In this document: positions 1 through 6,537 of the stretch, piece by piece
Numbering within the stretch: position 1 is the first letter of the stretch
How the letters are laid out: every line of letters starts with the position of its first letter
Origin: JAOZHU01 sp964632845
Lineage (GTDB): Archaea > Thermoproteota > Bathyarchaeia > Bathyarchaeales > Bathycorpusculaceae
Assembly: GCA_964632845.1 (NCBI GenBank)
Contig: CAZWDU010000020.1
Span: 1 to 31,393, forward strand
DNA length: 31,393 bases
Direction: 5' to 3'
Notes under the pieces: model-generated
What the model saw: the letters and a program-made list of their open reading frames with translations, nothing else
Told to the model about the DNA's origin: nothing
The model's database searches: none
Position numbers and translations under genes: made by a program

Positions 1-434
1 GTGTCGTCAAAACCGAAAACTTTGACGACGAAAACAAAGACAAAACAAAAACCTCACAAATAATTATCAACAGCGAGTTAACTGAAGCGTTAGATGGCAT
101 GGCAGAGTTTTCGCACCTCTTCGTGCTGTTCTGGTTAAACCAAGTATCAAATCAACAACGCAAAACATTGAAAGTTCATCCCCGCGGCAGAAAAGACATG
201 CCTCTACTGGGCGTCTTTGCCACACGCACCATGCTTCGCCCGAACCCGATTGGGCTGACGCTGGTTGAACTCGTCAAAGCCGAAGGCAACATTTTGACTG
301 TTCGCGGACTCGACGCGTTTAACGAGACACCTGTTTTGGACATAAAACCCTTTGACCTTTGGGACACAAGTAGAAAAGTAAAAGTGCCACAATGGTGGCG
401 CCAGCTAGAAAAAGAAAAAACGCAAAAACCTTAA
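1..434 (+). CDS. TrmO/TsaA-like tRNA (t6A37) N6-methyltransferase, 5' end outside window
   Basis: The reading frame is open from base 3 back through the window edge, so this is the 3' part of a gene; 143 residues are visible. The TrmO family uses S-adenosylmethionine to methylate N6 of threonylcarbamoyladenosine at position 37 of ANN-decoding tRNAs. Family hallmarks are clear: an early GVVKT-like stretch at the edge, FSHLFVLFW, the signature LRPNPIGLTLVEL, and GLDAFNETPVLDIKPF towards the C terminus. Since family members usually start a few residues before the GVVKT-like stretch, probably fewer than about 15 residues are missing. The internal ATG at 99 is not the start, because conserved sequence precedes it. 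The gene converges on the DUF5752-like gene with only 19 bases between their stops. The family is firm; the exact substrate in archaea is inferred. Confidence 0.88.
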   Translation, partial: VVKTENFDDENKDKTKTSQIIINSELTEALDGMAEFSHLFVLFWLNQVSNQQRKTLKVHPRGRKDMPLLGVFATRTMLRPNPIGLTLVELVKAEGNILTVRGLDAFNETPVLDIKPFDLWDTSRKVKVPQWWRQLEKEKTQKP

Positions 435-453
435 CGCAATTTGACTTTGTGCA

Positions 454-972
454 TCACTGCAGTTTGTCTAACCCATACTGGGTTTCTGTTGCCTTAAGGA
501 TGGCTTTCCGAAGTTTTTCTCCCTTCAGTTGTGTCTTCTTCAGTTCCGCAAGTTCCTCAGCGAACGCTGCATCGTTTAAAGCTGCGCTCGCCCAATTTTC
601 GAAGTCGCCTCTGTACATATGGAACGCCAACGCCTCTGCAGCAATCTGCTTGGCTACTTCGTAAAACTCAAAAAGGCTTTTCGCTGAAAAACTAGTGGGG
701 TACCCAATTGCCACGTAAAAATGGAATTTCATACCATCTGGAACAGACGCAAACACCTTCAGCATCGCCCTGCCAGCGTCCGTTATGCCATATCCGCCAC
801 CGACTTTTCTCACGAAATCTGCCTTCAGCAACTCCTGCATCTGCTCCACGGTTTGATTCGGATTCAACCCAACCATCCGTGCGAACTCATTCAAATCCAA
901 GCGCCCGGTAACCTCGCTCATAACTTTCAAAACTTTCAAGCGTTCCTCAATCAAACCAGTCGCCTCCGCCAC
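454..972 (-). CDS. Winged-helix protein with DUF5752-like C-terminal domain
   Basis: 172 residues. The N-terminal half (about 5-75) reads as a winged helix: helices around EERLKVLKVMSEVTG and LNEFARMVGLNPNQTVEQMQELL, then a wing ending GGGYGITDAGRAML. The C-terminal half (about 80-170) has the aromatic and acidic pattern of DUF5752: FYVAIGYPTSFSAKSLFEFYE, then FHMYRGDFENW, then GEKLRKAIL. The function of that domain is unknown. The start is GTG at 972; a TATA-like element at 994-999 would place transcription almost on the start codon, so the message is probably leaderless. It reads away from the tRNA-Tyr gene. DNA binding is inferred from the fold only; it could equally be a protein-protein interaction module. 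Confidence 0.75.
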   Translation of the reverse strand: MAEATGLIEERLKVLKVMSEVTGRLDLNEFARMVGLNPNQTVEQMQELLKADFVRKVGGGYGITDAGRAMLKVFASVPDGMKFHFYVAIGYPTSFSAKSLFEFYEVAKQIAAEALAFHMYRGDFENWASAALNDAAFAEELAELKKTQLKGEKLRKAILKATETQYGLDKLQ

Positions 973-993
973 CTTTACTATTGGCGCATCCGC

Positions 994-999
994 CTTAAA
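994..999 (-). promoter_or_regulatory. TATA-like element for the winged-helix/DUF5752 gene
   Basis: On the minus strand this reads TTTAAG, about 25 bases upstream of the GTG start at 972, which fits archaeal TATA spacing for a leaderless transcript. Seen by eye only. Confidence 0.4.
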
Positions 1000-1030
1000 T
1001 GTGTTAATACAGCGCCTGAGATGCGTAACA

Positions 1031-1038
1031 CATAAATT
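1031..1038 (+). promoter_or_regulatory. TATA-like element for the tRNA-Tyr gene
   Basis: CATAAATT is centred about 31 bases before the first base of the mature tRNA. This spacing predicts a very short 5' leader removed by RNase P. Confidence 0.45.
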
Positions 1039-1095
1039 CTTTTGTTTGGTCCTAATGTGTCTGTCGGGAGGTAGCTCAGCCTGGCAGAGCTCTCG

Positions 1096-1125
1096 AGCTG
1101 GCTAACGTGCTTAGCTGGTGGAGAC
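1096..1125 (+). other. tRNA-Tyr intron 1 (after position 30), 30 bases
   Basis: The flanks fold as a bulge-helix-bulge. The four-pair central helix is 1090-1093 with 1120-1123 (one G-U). The 5' bulge is 1094-1096 and the 3' bulge is 1124-1126; cutting after the second base of each bulge gives these bounds. Inside, 1097-1105 pairs with 1111-1119 (nine pairs, three G-U plus wobble neighbours) around a five-base loop. The outer helix is weak (1088-1089 with 1127-1128), so this is a relaxed motif at a non-canonical site in the anticodon stem. Its removal is required to give a paired G31-C39. Confidence 0.82.
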
Positions 1126-1132
1126 GCTGTAG

Positions 1133-1179
1133 AGGTCTACCCATGGTGGGCTTCATTCTAGCCTGCTCAGGCCACAGAT
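1133..1179 (+). other. tRNA-Tyr intron 2 (canonical 37/38), 47 bases
   Basis: A textbook bulge-helix-bulge is visible. Exon bases CTGT (1127-1130) pair perfectly with intron ACAG (1174-1177). The 5' bulge is 1131-1133 and the 3' bulge is 1178-1180, cut after the second base of each. The inner helix pairs 1134-1138 with 1169-1173. The position between tRNA bases 37 and 38 is the commonest archaeal intron site. Confidence 0.92.
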
Positions 1180-1196
1180 ACCGAGCTGTCGCAGGT

Positions 1197-2279
1197 TCAA
1201 ATCCTGCTCTCCCGACCAATTCCCTCACTATGGGCTTTTCGCGAGAGCAAACTGCTGGATGTTTTAACGATTTGGGGTACGCCTATAAGGTCTACGATTA
1301 TGAGGAGCCCACGTGCCATGAGTGCAAAAGATAAAGCAGCAACAGGGCTTATGCTGAATAAGCCCAGCACGATGACTACACCCCACTCTTGGGCACCGAT
1401 GCCTGCTGGAGTAGGTGCAAAACCTAAGGCTGTAACCAGTGGGTGAATAAGGAAGAAGCCAAGCCAGCTAATAATTGGGCTGCTGTTGATTGTTACGCCC
1501 AGCGCTAAACCGAGGAAGTACCATTCAAAACCTTTCAGTAGCCAACATGCAAGCGTTAACAGCATAATCTCGGGAAAAGCTTTGCGTGTTTTCTTAGCGT
1601 TTACAGCGTACTCTTCAAGTTTACCCATTAAGCCGCCTGTAAGTCTTTTGAGGAATCGGTGGTTTGTGATTCTTTGAACCAAGGCGATAACGCGTTGTGA
1701 CCAACTCATGGCAGCTAGTATTATTCCACCTATAAGCATGAGGCTCACACCGATAGCTGCTAAGATTAATAACTCCTGTGTCATACTTGCAAAATTGATT
1801 AGGAAAAATAGGGCTAATGTTCCGCCTAAAACTTTGATTAAGAATTCTACTGATTGTATCCCTAAAATGCCTGACAGACTAACAGGCGTAGGAACGTTTT
1901 GGTCTCTAAGGTAGACTGGAGTTAAAACGTAGCCTGACCTTGCAGGAGTAACATCGCTGGTTAACATGCCCGCGAACTGCGCGAGAAGAGTTTTTCCGAA
2001 GGAGGTTTTTATGCCCTCTTTGGCTAAAACTCTCCGTAACCTAACAGCGAACAAGATATTTATGCCCACGTAGCAAAGAAGCGCAAGGAGTAGATACTCG
2101 ATTTTTATGTTGGTTAGAATGCCGATGAAGGAAACATCGCCGCTGCTGGTTGAGAACACATACCAGAAAAGAGCGGCGATAAGTGCAAGCATTATTAAGA
2201 CTTGCAGTAAAATACGTAAAATCTTGCGTGAGGTGCGCGTGTTTTCTTTCGGCGTAGGAATGCTTTCGGTGATTGTCAA
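1197..2279 (-). CDS. Flippase-like membrane protein (lysylphosphatidylglycerol synthase TM / UPF0104 family)
   Basis: 360 residues with about eight hydrophobic segments, beginning at residues 20-45. The conserved core of the UPF0104/LPG-synthase transmembrane family is seen: an early FAVRLRRVL stretch, a Gln-Phe-Ala-Gly segment followed by DVTPARSGY, and near the end FAPTPAGIGAQEWG, matching the usual P-x-P-x-G-x-G-x-x-E motif. Archaeal relatives such as AglD act in lipid-linked or glycan processes at the membrane, but no substrate can be assigned. The start is TTG at 2279, with a weak TATA-like TTTAA about 30 bases upstream and no Shine-Dalgarno. The gene ends inside the T-loop of the tRNA-Tyr gene: its TGA is complementary to 1197-1199, so its last residues (about ESRI) are dictated by tRNA sequence. 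Confidence 0.85.
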   Translation of the reverse strand: MTITESIPTPKENTRTSRKILRILLQVLIMLALIAALFWYVFSTSSGDVSFIGILTNIKIEYLLLALLCYVGINILFAVRLRRVLAKEGIKTSFGKTLLAQFAGMLTSDVTPARSGYVLTPVYLRDQNVPTPVSLSGILGIQSVEFLIKVLGGTLALFFLINFASMTQELLILAAIGVSLMLIGGIILAAMSWSQRVIALVQRITNHRFLKRLTGGLMGKLEEYAVNAKKTRKAFPEIMLLTLACWLLKGFEWYFLGLALGVTINSSPIISWLGFFLIHPLVTALGFAPTPAGIGAQEWGVVIVLGLFSISPVAALSFALMARGLLIIVDLIGVPQIVKTSSSLLSRKAHSEGIGRESRI

Positions 2280-2358
2280 GGTGCTTGAACATTCATTTGG
2301 AGAGTTAAATGGATTGCGGCAAAAATTCTATTTTCTCTTCCAAGGGACAAGTTTCTTT

Positions 2359-2526
2359 TTATGGTCTGACACATTCAGCTTTAGGCTTGTAGGGTCGCTT
2401 TGCTGTTCTTTTCCGCTTGTGGTAGTCGCATTCGTTGATGCGAGTTAACATCCAGTCTTTATCTTGGTATACGCAACCACATGGCAGTGTAACCACGTTT
2501 GCTGCTTCTTTGTCGGTTTTTTTCAT
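2359..2526 (-). CDS. Small Cys/His protein, possible zinc-binding
   Basis: 55 residues starting MKKTDKE. A Cys-Gly-Cys pair is followed about 20 residues later by Cys-x-x-His (ECDYH), then a very basic tail rich in Lys and Arg ending ECVRP. The C-x-C...C-x-x-H spacing suggests one small zinc site, and the basic tail suggests nucleic-acid contact; both are inferences. The start was chosen at 2526 because GAGGCGG lies six bases upstream; a longer frame back to 2571 lacks such a site. The family was not recognised. Confidence 0.5.
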   Translation of the reverse strand: MKKTDKEAANVVTLPCGCVYQDKDWMLTRINECDYHKRKRTAKRPYKPKAECVRP

Positions 2527-2632
2527 CGCGTAACCGCCTCTGTTCTTATCCCGTGAACCACGTTTTAACAATTAGACGTGCTTGCGGTTTATAACTTTCT
2601 GTTACTTTGAAAAAACATAGGATGTAAAAAAA

Positions 2633-3553
2633 TTAGGGTTCTGTGGAGTTTGTTGGAATCAGTATTGGTGTTCCTTCGGAACCCACTATCAGTATATCTA
2701 TGTCTGGCGCAATTTTCTGCAATGTTTGAACCCACAGGTAAAGCTCGGCGATTCTGGTTTCGTTTCCATTTTGACCCACCGACGTTAAGACTTGTTCTAT
2801 TGCTTGCCTCGTCGCGTTTGCCTCGATAATTTTGGCTTCTGCCTCGCCTGACGCCGTGATTATTACTTCTTGGGCTGTCGCGTTAGCCAATATCAGTATC
2901 CGTTCCCGCTCAAAGTCTGCTTGAATCTTCTGTTGCTCAGCAACAAGCTTGTCCTCTATGGCGGCAGTGTACTTTGAGGGGTAACCGATGTTCCTCAAGT
3001 CAAACTCGAAGCTAACTAGGGCTCCAGCCAATGATGGCTCAGAATTTACTTCTTGGCGGACAGCAGTTTCTATCTGGTTTCTCACAACATCCCTGAACTC
3101 TATCGTTTGCAGCGCTGTGAAGTTTTTAGTCACCAGTCTTATTGTTTCAGCCATAATCGACTCAATAGCTGCCTGCTTATAGTTTAACCGCGGATAGTTA
3201 TTGTAAAGGTCTCTCACTTTGTCAGGGTTAAGAGCCCACCTGACTAAAATTTGAATCTGCATCTCAAGCTGATCTGAAGAGAAACACGCAATAGTGTCCT
3301 CATAAGTGTCGGTGGCATAATAAACGTCAACCGCAGTAACCCAAGGTGCTTTCAACACGTATGCTGGTCCAATAGTGGGGTCACTTGTCGATTTTGTGAG
3401 CGGGTCAACCAGTATAACTGCATGTCCAACTCCAACAGAAATAATCAGGGCAAAACCGGCAATTATCGAAATCACAAGTAGAAATATTAAAACTATCGCG
3501 AAAAATGTGCCTTTTTTAGAAAAACCTAATATGCCCGCTTTTCTCTCTTCCAT
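2633..3553 (-). CDS. SPFH/Band 7 (prohibitin-like) membrane protein
   Basis: 306 residues. One N-terminal membrane anchor (about 17-45) is followed by a Band 7 domain (about 45-215). That domain includes the GHAVILVDPLTK opening strand, a QIQILVRWALNPDKVRDLY stretch and SFEFDLRNIGYPSKYTAAIEDKL. A helical, Ala/Glu-rich tail follows (about 205-265), with ASGEAEAKIIEANATRQAIE being typical of prohibitins and stomatins. Such proteins form large membrane-bound rings and often modulate membrane proteases or lipid domains; no partner is encoded alongside. A strong Shine-Dalgarno GGGGAGGTG lies eight bases before the ATG. The C terminus is short and Thr/Pro-rich, with Asn-x-Thr/Ser sequons. Confidence 0.88.
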   Translation of the reverse strand: MEERKAGILGFSKKGTFFAIVLIFLLVISIIAGFALIISVGVGHAVILVDPLTKSTSDPTIGPAYVLKAPWVTAVDVYYATDTYEDTIACFSSDQLEMQIQILVRWALNPDKVRDLYNNYPRLNYKQAAIESIMAETIRLVTKNFTALQTIEFRDVVRNQIETAVRQEVNSEPSLAGALVSFEFDLRNIGYPSKYTAAIEDKLVAEQQKIQADFERERILILANATAQEVIITASGEAEAKIIEANATRQAIEQVLTSVGQNGNETRIAELYLWVQTLQKIAPDIDILIVGSEGTPILIPTNSTEP

Positions 3554-3702
3554 AGCTTTTCACCTCCCCTTAAACTAATACGCAGTTGAATACTTCAAAA
3601 TGAGACAACAATAAATAAGTTAAGCTGCTTAGACTTAAATTAAAAACTAAAAAAGCACAAGCCTAAGCAAACTATTGCTGAAAAGCCCAAAGCTATCTTT
3701 TC

Positions 3703-3717
3703 AAGAAAAAAGAGAGA
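3703..3717 (-). terminator. T-rich terminator after the dockerin-type gene
   Basis: On the minus strand the bases after the stop at 3733 read TCTCTCTTTTTTCTT, a T-rich run typical of archaeal intrinsic termination. Confidence 0.5.
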
Positions 3718-3732
3718 GGTAGCGAATACTGT

Positions 3733-4551
3733 TTACTCCACGTTAGCTGCTACTGTTGCTAGGTCTGCGATGTCTATTCTGTAGTTGAAATTGAAGTCCA
3801 TTTTTTGGTCGTATTTGCCCCAGCCTGGCATGTTTCCGTAGCATTCCGCAACTGCGGTTAAATCTGTTTTGCTTACGCTTTCGGTGGTGCTGCCTGTTAA
3901 ATCGTCAGTTACTTTGAATGGGTTAAACTGCATTTGCCGCATTATCGAACGCCGTACTGCGCCTGTCAACGGTTCGATGCCGTCGATGGCTAGGGTGAAT
4001 TTAGTCCAGTTGTTAGTGATTGTAAGTTCCCCGTATGCTTTTGTAGGAACGATGTCCGTGTCGCGGTGGATGCCTGTTATGGTGCCGTTGCTGTCGGTGA
4101 TGACGATGACGCTTGTGGTTACCGTGTTAACGTTCCATGTGCCATTCATGAAGAAGTTGCTGTCCTCGTAGTTTAGCTTGGCTACGGAAGCGTTAATTAG
4201 CCTTGCTGTATGGAAGGTGTATGTGAAGTTTTCTTTGGTTCTAACAGCGTAGAGGAGTGGTCGCACTTTGTCCGTTGACCACATAGCACTAGCTGAAGCT
4301 AACTGGCGCGTGGCGTTGCTGTTTAAAACGGCTATTCTGGCATGTATTGAAATGGACCCTGTGGCATTAGTTGAACCCCACTGGAGTATAAAGCCGTCTA
4401 CGTTTACCCAATTTTTCTGAAGTGGCCTGTTAGCCATGTATGCTCCATTGTTATTACCAATGAGGGGAAACGCTTGCGCACAGCTCATAGCAAGGCTCAA
4501 ACTGCAGATTGCGACCGCCGTTAGCAATATTATCGCGAATTTTTTCCTCAT
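3733..4551 (-). CDS. Secreted protein with C-terminal dockerin-like domain
   Basis: 272 residues. It has a Sec signal peptide (about 1-27: MRKK, then a hydrophobic run, ending near CAQA). The body (about 30-220) is rich in Thr, Asn and beta-type sequence and was not recognised. The last 46 residues hold two dockerin type I-like segments: SKTDLTAVAECYG, then DQKMDFNFNYRIDIADLATVA, where D-x-N-x-N-x-x-I-D-I-x-D-L matches the calcium loop followed by its helix. Dockerins bind cohesins; a cohesin-domain gene lies 1.2 kb away on the other strand (5794-6462), so the two products may meet on the cell surface. The first loop lacks a complete set of acidic ligands. The start is ATG at 4551, directly before the Lys/Arg-rich signal peptide. 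Confidence 0.75.
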   Translation of the reverse strand: MRKKFAIILLTAVAICSLSLAMSCAQAFPLIGNNNGAYMANRPLQKNWVNVDGFILQWGSTNATGSISIHARIAVLNSNATRQLASASAMWSTDKVRPLLYAVRTKENFTYTFHTARLINASVAKLNYEDSNFFMNGTWNVNTVTTSVIVITDSNGTITGIHRDTDIVPTKAYGELTITNNWTKFTLAIDGIEPLTGAVRRSIMRQMQFNPFKVTDDLTGSTTESVSKTDLTAVAECYGNMPGWGKYDQKMDFNFNYRIDIADLATVAANVE

Positions 4552-4861
4552 TTTTCATCCACTTTTCCAGATTCTTGGAAAAAGACATGTTTAAATCCAA
4601 ATAAAAGCTTTCCTGAAGCTCTTTTCTGATAACAAATAATTTAAATGTTTATTTTTGTTCAATAAAGTTCATTTAAGTTTATTTATCGTTTTAGAGGCTA
4701 AAACATAGCTGATTATGCGCGCTGAACAATCAGCAGGACTAAACGAAAAACGTTTGCGCCAACAGACACGCAACACAAAAAGGGAGTGGCGCGGCAGCTT
4801 GCGCAAAACCCTTTGTGTACTGCTTAAATAATGCATAGCTGTACCTTAGATTAGACCTAAG
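4552..4861. other. Divergent intergenic region with AT-rich repeats
   Basis: 310 bases separate the dockerin-type gene from the sensor-cohesin operon. It carries an AT-rich block at 4632-4690 with two related words, TTTAAATGTTTATTT (4640-4654) and TTTAAGTTTATTT (4672-4684), plus GTTCA twice (4657 and 4668). A short inverted repeat AAACG-5-CGTTT lies at 4741-4755. These could be regulator sites for both transcription units; no coding sequence was seen. Confidence 0.5.
4824..4830 (+). promoter_or_regulatory. TATA box of the sensor-cohesin operon
   Basis: TTAAATA is centred 35 bases upstream of the ATG at 4862, predicting a leader of only about eight bases. No Shine-Dalgarno precedes the ATG, consistent with near-leaderless translation. 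Confidence 0.55.
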
Positions 4862-5794
4862 ATGAGACTCCGCCGCTTATTCAGTTTCTGCGTTATCAGC
4901 GTATTACTGTTTTCGTTTTTGCCTATTTATGATGCATACTGCCAAAGCTACGTTGAATACAAGGTTCAAGTCAACAGCGACAACTCGGCTGATTGGACAA
5001 TAACTAGGGTTTCAGGCATTGACACGGATATCGATGTGGTCGGCTTTCAAGAAAGAGTCACAACACTTGTTGATGCTACAGCAAGCGAAACGCAAAGAGA
5101 AATGGCTGTAGAGGAGGATTCACTGCAGATGAGAGACGATATTTCTTGGGAAACGCAATCCAGAAAAACCGTGTACGCTTTCACTTGGCAAAACTTCAGC
5201 ATAACCGAAGACGGCAAGATAACGTTCGGCGATGTGTTTGGCGTAAAGGATTTCTTCGGGAAACTATACGGCGAAGGCACACTACAAATTAATTATCCGC
5301 CAACGTGCGCTGTCTTGTCAGTTTCTCCTCGACCAGATGAACAGGATGATTCTAGTCAGACGCTTAAGTGGCTTGGAACTGAATACTTCAGCAACGCTGA
5401 GCACGAAATAGTTTTAGTGGACAAGTCCCAGAATGCAAGCAACGATGGATGGCAGCAATACGCAACACTGGGTGCAGGTTTGTCAGTAGCAATTGCAGCG
5501 TTGGTGACTGGCATTTATGTGTTCAGGCGACGAAAGGCAAAAGCTCTGGCCTTCCGAACAGTAGCGCTTGCTGGGGCACCGTTTGTTGAAAGCGACGAGG
5601 AGAAAATCATAAAAGTCATTCGCTCTTCAGGCGGCAACATACGGCAATCTGCCATAACTGAGCAATGCAGGTTTTCTAAGGCAAAAACCAGTCAACTTTT
5701 AGCCGCGTTAGAGCAAAGAGGAGTTATAAAAAGATATAAGAGAGGGCGAGACAAAATCGTGACGCTTAACGAAAGGGTGACAGGTGAAAAATAA
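4862..5794 (+). CDS. Membrane-spanning winged-helix sensor protein
   Basis: 310 residues in a one-component layout. There is a signal peptide or first anchor (1-27), an extracytoplasmic domain (about 28-198) with a beta-rich N-terminal part, and a single membrane segment (about 201-221) followed by FRRRKAK, which puts the C terminus in the cytoplasm. A winged helix (about 244-303) follows, with helices IRQSAITEQCR and KAKTSQLLAALEQRG and a basic wing RYKRGRDKIV. The architecture matches archaeal membrane-anchored helix-turn-helix proteins (DUF7343-like HTH), and the outside domain would sense a surface signal. The gene overlaps the cohesin gene by one base (TAATG), so the two are translationally coupled. 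The ligand and target promoter are unknown; the adjacent divergent region is the obvious candidate target. Confidence 0.8.
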   Translation: MRLRRLFSFCVISVLLFSFLPIYDAYCQSYVEYKVQVNSDNSADWTITRVSGIDTDIDVVGFQERVTTLVDATASETQREMAVEEDSLQMRDDISWETQSRKTVYAFTWQNFSITEDGKITFGDVFGVKDFFGKLYGEGTLQINYPPTCAVLSVSPRPDEQDDSSQTLKWLGTEYFSNAEHEIVLVDKSQNASNDGWQQYATLGAGLSVAIAALVTGIYVFRRRKAKALAFRTVALAGAPFVESDEEKIIKVIRSSGGNIRQSAITEQCRFSKAKTSQLLAALEQRGVIKRYKRGRDKIVTLNERVTGEK

Positions 5795-6462
5795 TGAAAA
5801 AAACGTATTCCACAAAGCTGCAACGCATCATGTTTGCAGTGGTTTTCGTGCTGATTGCGTTTTTCCCAATTCAAGCTGCTTCAGTGCAAGCTGCCAGCGG
5901 CACAACCATAAGCGCTATCCCATCTAGTAGCACACTTGCGTTAGGCGAAACCTTTAACGTAAATGTAACGATTGGTAACGTGCAGAACTTGTACGCGCTC
6001 GATGTTACGCTTCGCTGGAATGCCTCAGTTCTTCAAGTGTTAAACGTGGATTCTCGTTTAGGCGTGGAGTCGAATCCCGATGGCGTTCTGCATGAAATTT
6101 CGCCCGATGCCGAAATAGAGGTTATAGAAGACAGCGTATCTCAAGAAATAGGCGAGTACCATATTGTGGCTACGTCGGTGAATCCAGCGCCTTCCTTCAG
6201 CGGCGGCGGAAACATCGCGATTATCACGTTCAACGTAACAAGTTTAGGGCACTCTGACCTTGAGTTTGAGGAGACAGAACTCGCTGATTACCCTGCTTCT
6301 GGCGAAACAGCAAATCTTATTGAACATACAACTGCCGCTGGCTCCGTCAACGTAATTCCCGAATTCCCCAGCCTAATAGCACTTGCCCTATTTTTTGCTC
6401 TTGCCACGGCAGCAGTAGCTTTTTCCAAAAAACGCTTGAAACCCACTGCACAAATCGCTTAA
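5794..6462 (+). CDS. Cohesin-domain surface protein with PEF-type C-terminal anchor
   Basis: 222 residues. It has a signal peptide (about 1-33), then a cohesin-like beta sandwich (about 38-160) opening with LALGETFNVNVTIGNVQNLYALDVTLRW and closing with a GGGNIAIITFNV strand, both typical of the fold. A short linker leads to IPEFPS (188-193), a membrane segment (194-210) and SKKRLK. This tripartite tail resembles PEF-CTERM-like sorting or anchoring signals of archaeal surface proteins; whether an archaeosortase cuts it is not known. Cohesins bind dockerins or polysaccharide-linked partners. It is co-transcribed with the membrane-spanning sensor just upstream, and a dockerin-type protein is encoded divergently. 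The ATG shares its A with the last base of the upstream stop. Confidence 0.8.
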   Translation: MKKTYSTKLQRIMFAVVFVLIAFFPIQAASVQAASGTTISAIPSSSTLALGETFNVNVTIGNVQNLYALDVTLRWNASVLQVLNVDSRLGVESNPDGVLHEISPDAEIEVIEDSVSQEIGEYHIVATSVNPAPSFSGGGNIAIITFNVTSLGHSDLEFEETELADYPASGETANLIEHTTAAGSVNVIPEFPSLIALALFFALATAAVAFSKKRLKPTAQIA

Positions 6463-6472
6463 AGCACCCTAA

Positions 6473-6495
6473 AAAATATTCAGGCGCGATATTTT
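6473..6495. terminator. Inverted repeat between convergent genes
   Basis: AAAATAT (6473-6479) and ATATTTT (6489-6495) form a seven-pair stem with a nine-base loop between the cohesin gene and pheT, which converge here. It could serve as a two-way terminator. Confidence 0.35.
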
Positions 6496-6537
6496 CTGCT
6501 GCTTATTTAAAGTTCCAACATGAACCAGCGTGCAGCT

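Larger units (their letters stand above)
1065..1218 (+). tRNA. tRNA-Tyr(GUA) with two introns
   Basis: Exons are 1065-1095, 1126-1132 and 1180-1215, with CCA encoded at 1216-1218. Acceptor stem 1065-1071/1208-1214 pairs fully (one G-U); U8 and A9 are 1072-1073. D-stem is GCTC/GAGC (1074-1077/1087-1090). After removal of both introns the anticodon arm is a perfect five-pair stem CTCGG/CCGAG around loop CTGTAGA, anticodon GTA at 1129-1131. Variable loop is 1186-1190; T-arm is 1191-1207 with loop TTCAAAT. The first pair is C1-G72 and the discriminator is A73, which are identity elements of archaeal and eukaryotic tRNA-Tyr, so the assignment is supported independently of the anticodon. The last 22 bases overlap the 3' end of the minus-strand membrane protein gene. 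Confidence is high for the gene and for intron 2, slightly lower for the exact bounds of intron 1. Confidence 0.93.
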
